This document shows positions 1 to 4,937 of a stretch of 7,425 nucleotides of DNA, piece after piece (position 1 is the first letter of the stretch; each line of letters opens with the position of its first letter). Below the pieces are notes generated by a model. It was given only the letters and a program-made list of their open reading frames with translations, had not been told where the DNA came from and did no database searches. This DNA comes from JAYQUR01 sp038133505 (GTDB lineage Bacteria; Pseudomonadota; Alphaproteobacteria; MPNO01; UBA830): assembly GCA_038133505.1 (NCBI GenBank), contig JAYPTI010000154.1:1-7425 (forward strand). The letters run 5' to 3'. Both the position numbers and the translations under genes were made by a program.

Positions 1-1062
1 GGAGGCGGCGGCGGCGCATCGGGCCCGCCCGACTTCGAGGAGCTGATCCGGAAGGGCCAGGACCGCTTCAAACGCTTCGTGCCGGGCGGCGGCTTCGGCG
101 GCGGACGCGGCATGGTCGCCATCGTCGTGATCGGCGTCTTTCTGTGGCTGCTCAGCGGTCTCTACCGGGTACAGCCCGGCGAACGCGGTATCGAGCTGAT
201 GTTCGGCCAGTACGTGAACACGACGCAGCCGGGCCTGAACTTCTGGTTCCCGTGGCCGATCGGCAGCGTCTCCAAGCCGAATGTCGAGAAGACCAACCAG
301 ATCAATGTCGGATTCCGGTCGCTCGGCTCGCGCGGCCGCGTCGACAATGTCCGCGACGTCCGCGAGGAAAGCCTCATGCTGACGGGCGATCAGAACATCA
401 TCGACATCGATTACGTCGTGCAGTGGCGTATCAGCAACGCGCGCGACTTCCTGTTCAACATCCGCGACCCCGAGAGCACGATCAAACTCGCCTCGGAAAG
501 CTCGATCCGCGAAATCGTCGGCCAGACGCCGCTCGAGGAAGCGCTGGCGACCAAGCGGACCGAGGTCGAATCGCGGACCCGCGACGTGCTTCAGCGCATC
601 ATGGACGACTACAAGGCCGGCGTGTTCATTGCCGACGTCAAGATGCAGAAGGTCGACCCGCCAAACGAGGTCATCGACGCCTTCAACGACGTCCAGCGCG
701 CGCGCCAGGACAAGGAGCGCCAGCAGAACGAAGCCGAGGCCTATCGCAACGACATCGTGCCGAAGGCCAAGGGTGAAGCGTCCCGCATGCAGGAGCAGGC
801 TGCGGCCTATCGCGAGCAGCTCATCCGCGAGGCCGACGGTGAGGCGAAACGCTTCATCTCGGTCTACGAGGCCTACGCGACCGGCAAGGACGTTACGCGC
901 CAGCGTCTCTATCTCGAGCGGATGCAGGACGTCCTGAAGAAATCCGACAAGATCATCATCGACAAGGGGCAGTCGGGAACGGGCGGCGTCGTGCCGTATC
1001 TGCCGTTGCCCGAGTTGAGAAAACGCGAGAATTCGCCAGCCGGACAGACGGGAGCGCGGTAA
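1..1062 (+). CDS. hflK: HflK, SPFH-family membrane protein, FtsH protease modulator (5' partial)
   Basis: HflK forms a membrane complex with HflC that encloses and modulates the FtsH protease, with its large domain on the periplasmic side (family knowledge). The frame is open from base 1, so the true start lies upstream. The GTG at 79 is an internal valine, because the codons before it encode the family's glycine-rich N-terminus followed by GPPDFEELIRKGQDRFKRF. One transmembrane helix lies at visible residues about 38-54. A band-7/SPFH domain follows, starting around YRVQPGERGIELMFGQY and including QPGLNFWFPWPIG. A long charged helical stretch (VQRARQDKERQQNEAEAYR onward) is the predicted coiled coil. 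353 residues are visible; alphaproteobacterial HflK proteins are usually a little longer, so probably only a few dozen residues are missing. The TAA stop overlaps the hflC ATG as TAATG, indicating translational coupling. Confidence 0.95.
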   Translation, partial: GGGGGASGPPDFEELIRKGQDRFKRFVPGGGFGGGRGMVAIVVIGVFLWLLSGLYRVQPGERGIELMFGQYVNTTQPGLNFWFPWPIGSVSKPNVEKTNQINVGFRSLGSRGRVDNVRDVREESLMLTGDQNIIDIDYVVQWRISNARDFLFNIRDPESTIKLASESSIREIVGQTPLEEALATKRTEVESRTRDVLQRIMDDYKAGVFIADVKMQKVDPPNEVIDAFNDVQRARQDKERQQNEAEAYRNDIVPKAKGEASRMQEQAAAYREQLIREADGEAKRFISVYEAYATGKDVTRQRLYLERMQDVLKKSDKIIIDKGQSGTGGVVPYLPLPELRKRENSPAGQTGAR

Positions 1063-1961
1063 TGACAAATCTTCGTCTACTGATTGCCGGCATCTTCGTC
1101 GTCATCGTCGGCCTCGTGCTGTTCTCCAGCACCTACACGGTCCATCAGACGCAGCAGGCGCTGATCCTCGAGTTCGGTCAGCCCCGGAGCGAGGAACGCG
1201 ATCCCGGACTGCATTTCAAGCTGCCGTGGCGCACGGCGACCTACTATGACAAGCGCGTGCTGTCGCTCGACCCGCCGGCGCAGGAAGTCATCCTGGCCGA
1301 CCAGAAGCGCATCAACGTCGACGCGTTCGTCCGCTATCAGATCGTCTCGCCGCTGAAGTTCAAGCTGCGTGCGGATACGGAGACCAACTTCATCGACATC
1401 TTCGGACGCCGGCTGAACTCGGCCGTCCGAGCGGAGGTCGGCCGGGTGCTGCTCGGCGACATGCTGTCCAACAATCGTGACGACGTGATGTCGCGGATCA
1501 CCGACGCGCTGAAGACGCAGGCGACCGATTTCGGCATCGTCGTGGTCGACGTTCGTATCGGCCGCACGGATCTGCCGCCGGCCACCAGCGAATCGGTCTT
1601 CAACCGGATGCGATCGCAGCGGGTCGCGCAGGCGGCGAAGCTTCGCGCCGAGGGCGCCGAGATCAAGGCGCGAATCCAGGCCGAGGCGGATCGCGAACGC
1701 ACCGTCATCCTCGCGGAGGCCCAGCGCCAGGCGCAGATTCTCCGAGGCGAGGGAGAGGGCGAGAAAACCCGTATCCTGAACAATGCGTTCGGGCGCGATC
1801 CGGAGTTCTTCGCGTTCTACCGGTCGATGGAAGCGTACGGCGACGCGCTCGGAGACGGCACCACGATGGTGCTGTCGCCCGACAGCGAGTTCTTCCGCTA
1901 TTTCGGCGACCTGCCCGGCGGCCTGAAGCCCGCAAAGACGACGGCGCCGTCCGGCAACTGA
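1062..1961 (+). CDS. hflC: HflC, SPFH-family membrane protein, FtsH protease modulator
   Basis: HflC is the partner of HflK in the membrane complex that regulates FtsH. The protein is 299 residues, the usual family length. An N-terminal transmembrane helix spans residues about 5-22. The SPFH domain begins near TVHQTQQALILEFGQP (26-41) and contains DPGLHFKLPW (47-56). A charged alanine/arginine/glutamate-rich coiled-coil segment runs from about 183 to 235, ending in ILRGEGEGEKTRI. The conserved C-terminal block DGTTMVLSPDSEFFRYF lies at 265-281. The ATG start shares bases with the hflK stop, and GGAG at 1051-1054 sits 7 nt upstream, which supports this start. The same operon continues into the DUF2065 gene 15 bp downstream. 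Nothing is unusual in the protein. Confidence 0.96.
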   Translation: MTNLRLLIAGIFVVIVGLVLFSSTYTVHQTQQALILEFGQPRSEERDPGLHFKLPWRTATYYDKRVLSLDPPAQEVILADQKRINVDAFVRYQIVSPLKFKLRADTETNFIDIFGRRLNSAVRAEVGRVLLGDMLSNNRDDVMSRITDALKTQATDFGIVVVDVRIGRTDLPPATSESVFNRMRSQRVAQAAKLRAEGAEIKARIQAEADRERTVILAEAQRQAQILRGEGEGEKTRILNNAFGRDPEFFAFYRSMEAYGDALGDGTTMVLSPDSEFFRYFGDLPGGLKPAKTTAPSGN

Positions 1962-1976
1962 TGCGCCGGCCGGCCG

Positions 1977-2168
1977 TTGGCTGACGAACTGATCGTCGCG
2001 ATCGCCCTGATCCTGGTGATCGAGGGCGCGCTTTACGCGTTGTTCCCGGCGGGCATGAAGCGGATGGCGCAGCAGCTCCAGCAGATACCCGCCGGGTCTC
2101 TGCGCGCTGCCGGGTTGGTCGCCGCGACCGCCGGTGTCGGCATCGTCTGGCTGCTGAAGCGGTCATGA
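1977..2168 (+). CDS. DUF2065 family small inner-membrane protein (YjeT-like)
   Basis: This is a 63-residue protein with two predicted membrane helices, at about 5-22 (IVAIALILVIEGALYALF) and about 43-60. Between them is a short basic/glutamine-rich loop containing PAGMKRMAQQLQQIP. The pattern LVIEG..YALFP...KRM and the C-terminal G..WLLKR match the DUF2065 family, whose members often sit directly after hflC (E. coli YjeT is one). The function is not established; the location suggests a membrane partner of HflKC/FtsH, which is inference. The only possible start in this frame is TTG at 1977, because an in-frame TGA lies at 1959-1961. No clear Shine-Dalgarno precedes it, so translation is probably coupled to hflC, which ends 15 bp upstream. 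An ATG at 1961 is in another frame and closes after 7 codons. Confidence 0.85.
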   Translation: MADELIVAIALILVIEGALYALFPAGMKRMAQQLQQIPAGSLRAAGLVAATAGVGIVWLLKRS

Positions 2169-2333
2169 CGATAAATTGTGCGAAGCGCTAAACCGACCGA
2201 CAGGACGATCGCGTATACAACGTGATGTCATTCGGCACTATATTGGCATTTGTATTTGCTGCGGCCCTTGCGGCCGGCCACGTCGCGGCAACAGCGCGCG
2301 TGCGGCAGAGAGTTCAGTAACAGGAGACAGGTC
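2169..2333 (+). other. Intergenic region before degP, possible promoter zone
   Basis: These 165 bases are the largest gap in the upstream cluster and are locally AT-richer (especially 2212-2260) than the flanking genes. I see no convincing sigma-70 pair. TATACA at 2214 and TATATT at 2239 lack a good -35 at 16-18 bp, and no EcfG-type GGAAC...CGTT pair was found. A short GC hairpin, CGGCC-CTTGC-GGCCG (2262-2276), is present. There is no intrinsic terminator after the DUF2065 gene, so read-through into degP is possible alongside any internal promoter. Confidence 0.4.
2322..2326 (+). promoter_or_regulatory. Shine-Dalgarno of degP (fixes the GTG start)
   Basis: AGGAG lies 7 nt upstream of the GTG at 2334. 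It favours that codon over in-frame upstream candidates such as TTG at 2250, because only the GTG start places a proper signal peptide at the N-terminus. Confidence 0.85.
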
Positions 2334-3806
2334 GTGATCCGGTTTCGGTCCCCCCATCGTCTAATCATTCTCGCGCTGACGGTCGCGATGTTCGCCCTGC
2401 CGGCGCAGAATGCCGCGGCCCGCGGAGCGCCCGACAGCTTTGCGGATCTTGCCGAGCGCCTGTTGCCCGCGGTCGTCAATATCTCGACCACCCAGGTGGT
2501 CAAGAAAAAGGCCGAGGGCGGCCCCCAGGTGCCGCGTTTTCCGCCCGGCTCGCCGTTCGAGGAGTTCTTCAGGGAGTTCTTCGACCGCCAGCAGCGCGAG
2601 GCGCCCCAGCGGCGTGCGACGTCGCTCGGTTCGGGTTTCATCATCGATCCCAAGGGCTATGTCGTCACCAACAACCACGTCATTGCCGAAGCGGACGAGA
2701 TTACGGTCACGCTGCATGACGATACCAAGCTGAAGGCGACGCTCGTCGGCCGCGACCAGAAGACGGATCTCGCGCTTCTCAAGGTCGAGCCTGAAAAACC
2801 GCTTCCGGCGGTGCCGTTCGGCAACTCCTCGAAGACCCGCGTCGGCGACTGGGTCGTGGCGATCGGCAATCCGTTCGGCCTCGGCGGCACCGTGACGGCA
2901 GGCATCGTGTCGGCGCGTCAGCGCGACATCCGCTCCGGGCCCTACGACGACTACATCCAGACGGACGCGTCGATCAACCGCGGCAATTCCGGCGGCCCGA
3001 TGTTCAATCTCGCCGGCGAAGTCATCGGCATCAATACCGCGATCTTCTCCCCGTCCGGCGGCAGCGTCGGCATCGGCTTCGCGATTCCGTCTAATCTCGC
3101 GAGCCCGATCGTCGATCAGCTTCGCGAGTTCGGAAAGGCGCGCCGCGGCTGGCTCGGTGTCCGAATTCAGTCGGTCACCGACGAAATCGCCCAGAGCCTC
3201 GGTCTCAAGGAAGCGACCGGCGCGCTGGTTGCGTCGGTCACCAAGGACGGCCCGGCAGAAAATTACATGATCAAGGTTGGCGACGTGATCCTGACGTTCG
3301 ACGGCAAGACGGTCGAGGAGATGCGCCGTCTGCCGCGCATCGTCGCGGAGACGCCGTTCGGCAAGGACGTCGACGTCGTCGTCTGGCGCGGCGGCAAGAA
3401 CGTGAAGCTCAAGGTCCGTCTCGGAGAGTTCCCCGAGGACGATCAGAAGCTTGCAGCGGCGACGCCGGACGACCAGCCCCAGAAGCCTGCGACGGAGACG
3501 ATCGAGTCGCTCGGCATGACCCTGTCGCAGGTCACCCCCGAGCTGCGCGAGAAGTTCAAGCTCGAAGACGGCGTCGAGGGCGTCATCATTACCGAGGTCG
3601 CGCCGGCCGGACCGGCCGCCGAGAAGCAGATTCCGGCGGGCGCGATTATCCGGAAGATCGGTCCCGACCAGGAGGCTGTCACGTCGCCCGAACAGGTCCG
3701 AAAGAAGATCGAAGATGCGCGCAAGGCGGGGCTCAAGACCATCCTCGTGCTGATCGAGGTGGGCGGTCCGCCGAGGTTCGTCGCCTTCAATATCGACAAA
3801 GGTTGA
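2334..3806 (+). CDS. degP: Periplasmic Do/HtrA-family serine protease (DegP-like)
   Basis: This is an ATP-independent protease and chaperone of the HtrA family that degrades misfolded envelope proteins. The GTG start gives 490 residues. A signal peptide spans 1-29: basic MIRFRSPHRL, a hydrophobic core, and AAA before the predicted cleavage site. The trypsin-like domain carries the full triad: His115 in TNNHVIAEAD, Asp145 in KTDLALLKV and Ser219 in INRGNSGGP. A glutamine/arginine-rich loop precedes it at about 55-95. Two PDZ domains follow, at about 271-365 (starting RGWLGVRIQSVT) and about 390-487, matching the two-PDZ DegP/DegQ/MucD layout. The second PDZ loop, KIGPDQEAVTSPEQV, is slightly diverged. 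DegP, DegQ and MucD cannot be told apart from sequence alone. Placement after hflKC fits an envelope quality-control operon. The stop codon overlaps the miaA TTG start by 4 bases. Confidence 0.94.
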   Translation: MIRFRSPHRLIILALTVAMFALPAQNAAARGAPDSFADLAERLLPAVVNISTTQVVKKKAEGGPQVPRFPPGSPFEEFFREFFDRQQREAPQRRATSLGSGFIIDPKGYVVTNNHVIAEADEITVTLHDDTKLKATLVGRDQKTDLALLKVEPEKPLPAVPFGNSSKTRVGDWVVAIGNPFGLGGTVTAGIVSARQRDIRSGPYDDYIQTDASINRGNSGGPMFNLAGEVIGINTAIFSPSGGSVGIGFAIPSNLASPIVDQLREFGKARRGWLGVRIQSVTDEIAQSLGLKEATGALVASVTKDGPAENYMIKVGDVILTFDGKTVEEMRRLPRIVAETPFGKDVDVVVWRGGKNVKLKVRLGEFPEDDQKLAAATPDDQPQKPATETIESLGMTLSQVTPELREKFKLEDGVEGVIITEVAPAGPAAEKQIPAGAIIRKIGPDQEAVTSPEQVRKKIEDARKAGLKTILVLIEVGGPPRFVAFNIDKG

Positions 3807-4744
3807 CCGAACGCCCGGTCGTCGTCGTCGGCGGGCCGACGGCCGGCGGCAAATCCGCGCTCGCTCTGGCGATCGCCGAAGAGTTCGGCGGCACCGTCAT
3901 CAACGCGGATTCAATGCAGGTCTATCGCGACCTGCCGATCCTGACCGCGCAGCCCGACCCGGAGACGCTTTCCCGCGCGCCACACAAACTCTACGGAGTC
4001 CTCGACGCCGCCGACAAATGCTCCGCCGGCAGGTGGCGCGACCTCGCGGTCGCGGAGATCGAGGCGGCCTCGGACGCGGGCCGGGTTCCGATCGTGACCG
4101 GCGGCACGGGACTGTATCTGCGCGCGCTCGTCTCGGGCCTTCACCGCATGCCTGCGGTTCCGGCGGAGCTGCGCGACGGGCTGAATGCGCGTCTCGCGGC
4201 GGAGGGGCCGGCGGCGCTTCACGCCGAGCTTGCCCGGGACGATCCGGAAACGGCGGCGCGCCTGCTGCCGAGCGACAGCCAGCGTATCGTTCGCGCACTC
4301 GAGATACTGGTTCACACGGGGCGGGGACAGTCGGACTGGCAGCGCGGCGCCGAGGCCGAAAAGCCCGCCGGGCTCCGCTTCCTCACGATTACCCTGCTGC
4401 CGCCGCGGGAGACGCTTTACGAGGCCTGCAATGCCCGCTTCGCCGACATGCTCGATGCGGGGGCGGAGGACGAGCTCCGCCGGTTCTCGGCAACGGCGCC
4501 TCCCGACTGTCCGCTCTGGAAGGCGGTCGGCGTCGATCCCGTCCGCCGGCATCTCGCCGGCGAGATAGACCGCGACGAGATGATCGACCTGGGCCGGCGC
4601 GACACGCGGCGCTATGCGAAACGACAGCTCACCTGGTTGCGGCATCAGATTGTTACCGATTTGCCCGTTTTAGAGAAATTTTCGGAAATCCGGATGCCTG
4701 AAATCTTTTCGAAAATTAGCATTTTTTTGTTGACCCCGTCCTGA
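3803..4744 (+). CDS. miaA: tRNA dimethylallyltransferase MiaA
   Basis: MiaA transfers a dimethylallyl group to N6 of A37 in tRNAs reading UNN codons. This 313-residue protein has the P-loop GPTAGGKS at 11-18, the NADSMQVYRDLPILTAQP block at 34-51 with the family's catalytic Asp36, VTGGTGLYL at 98-106, SQRIVRALEI at 159-168, LWKAVGV at 238-244, and the tRNA-binding RRDTRRYAKRQLTWLRHQ at 265-282. The TTG at 3803 is the only usable start: no alternative start codon appears in frame just upstream and the P-loop follows at once. It overlaps the degP stop as TTGA, so coupling is likely. Residues from about 283 onward (EKFSEIRMPEIFSKISIFLL) lie beyond the conserved region. They are encoded by abruptly AT-rich DNA that also holds promoter elements for the next operon, so this tail may be shaped by regulation rather than by enzyme function. 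Confidence 0.95.
   Translation: MTERPVVVVGGPTAGGKSALALAIAEEFGGTVINADSMQVYRDLPILTAQPDPETLSRAPHKLYGVLDAADKCSAGRWRDLAVAEIEAASDAGRVPIVTGGTGLYLRALVSGLHRMPAVPAELRDGLNARLAAEGPAALHAELARDDPETAARLLPSDSQRIVRALEILVHTGRGQSDWQRGAEAEKPAGLRFLTITLLPPRETLYEACNARFADMLDAGAEDELRRFSATAPPDCPLWKAVGVDPVRRHLAGEIDRDEMIDLGRRDTRRYAKRQLTWLRHQIVTDLPVLEKFSEIRMPEIFSKISIFLLTPS
4673..4717 (+). repeat. Imperfect 18-nt direct repeat, Lrp-box-like, in the 3' end of miaA
   Basis: Two copies, at 4673-4690 and 4700-4717, start 27 nt apart and match at 13 of 18 positions, sharing the core TTTTCG. The second copy contains the perfect palindrome TTTTCGAAAA (4706-4715). The segments at 4671-4685 and 4698-4712 match the E. coli Lrp consensus YAGHAWATTWTDCTR at 12 and 11 of 15 positions by hand alignment. 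They lie about 90 and 60 bp upstream of the predicted ilv transcription start. Being nine codons apart, they also encode similar peptides, EKFSEI and EIFSKI. An operator role is inference. Confidence 0.4.
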
Positions 4745-4758
4745 CGGGCCGATAGGTT
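4730..4758 (+). promoter_or_regulatory. Predicted sigma-70-type promoter of the ilv leader/operon
   Basis: A -35 box TTGACC (4730-4735) is separated by exactly 17 bp from a -10 box TAGGTT (4753-4758). It is preceded by an AT-rich tract with seven Ts at 4722-4728 that resembles an UP element. The -35 box lies inside the last codons of miaA. Transcription would start near 4765, where a run of structured RNA begins. The -35 box is strong; the -10 box is only a fair match to TATAAT but has the typical TA...T pattern. Confidence 0.6.
4735..4748. promoter_or_regulatory. Perfect 14-bp dyad in the promoter spacer, possible operator
   Basis: CCCGTC-CT-GACGGG is an exact inverted repeat (6+2+6). It starts at the last base of the -35 box and lies in the spacer before the -10 box, where a bound repressor would block RNA polymerase. 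It also overlaps the miaA stop codon (4742-4744). In an RNA read through from miaA it could form a small hairpin (CCCGT/ACGGG), but no U-tract follows. No regulator can be assigned. Confidence 0.35.
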
Positions 4759-4764
4759 GCCCGC

Positions 4765-4840
4765 CGCACTGCCGTTGTGCAGTGCGATATCCCACAGGGG
4801 ATTGGTTCGAAACCGGCCTTCAGGCCGGTTTTGCGTATTT
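4765..4840 (+). ncRNA. Structured leader RNA or small RNA upstream of ilvB (three tandem hairpins)
   Basis: The predicted transcript from the 4730-4758 promoter begins here and folds into three adjacent stems. The first is CGCACTG/CAGTGCG (4765-4771 with 4780-4786, loop of 8). The second is ATCCC/GGGAT (4789-4793 with 4798-4802, loop ACAG). The third is a 9-bp terminator stem (4810-4831). Almost every base from the predicted start to the terminator lies in or next to a stem. There is no ATG and no Ile/Val/Leu-rich short ORF, so classical leader-peptide attenuation is not obvious. I do not recognise it as a named RNA family. It could be a terminated leader controlling ilvBNC or an independent RNA of about 75 nt. 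A duller alternative is that the last stem simply terminates miaA. Confidence 0.5.
4810..4840 (+). terminator. Rho-independent terminator between miaA and ilvB
   Basis: A perfect 9-bp stem, AAACCGGCC (4810-4818) with GGCCGGTTT (4823-4831), is closed by the tetraloop TTCA and followed by an interrupted T-rich tail reaching 4840. It lies about 100 bp upstream of the ilvB ATG. It could end miaA-derived transcripts, end the short promoter-proximal transcript, or act as the attenuator of the ilv operon. Confidence 0.8.
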
Positions 4841-4879
4841 TCGCGCCGCCGCATTTTCCGGACCGCATGCCGGATGTAT

Positions 4880-4900
4880 GAGGCGCGGCAGCGCAGCCTC
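4880..4900 (+). other. Hairpin in the ilvB 5' untranslated region
   Basis: GAGGC-GCG-GCAG-CGC-A-GCCTC forms an 8-bp stem with one bulged A and a 4-nt loop. No T-run follows, so it is not a terminator. It sits 37 nt before the ilvB start and may insulate the ribosome site from the upstream structures. Confidence 0.35.
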
Positions 4901-4937
4901 CGCGGGACGGCAACGGTAGAGGAACGGGAAAGAGACG

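Noticed and set aside
79..81. GTG as the hflK start
   Set aside because: The 26 codons before it remain open and encode the family's conserved GPPDFEELI region, so the gene is cut by the window edge.
2176..2219. degP promoter from TTGTGC and TATACA
   Set aside because: The two elements are 32 bp apart, far beyond a functional sigma-70 spacer.
2250..2252. TTG as the degP start
   Set aside because: It would add 28 residues before a clean signal peptide. The GTG at 2334 has AGGAG 7 nt upstream.
3911..4645. 244-codon - strand frame inside miaA
   Set aside because: It is antisense to conserved miaA blocks, with no recognisable protein and no ribosome site considered convincing.
4801..4818. tRNA T-arm-like GGTTCGAAACC
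   Set aside because: The T-loop-like string is present but no acceptor, D or anticodon arms surround it. The bases are better explained by the terminator stem.
4760..4835. Leader peptide for ribosome-mediated ilv attenuation
   Set aside because: No ATG is present. Short frames from TTG 4775, GTG 4777 or GTG 4783 are not rich in Ile, Val or Leu codons and run through the terminator.
4831..4882. A second ilv promoter downstream of the terminator
   Set aside because: The best pair (TTTTCC with TATGAG) matches consensus poorly, far below the 4730-4758 promoter.
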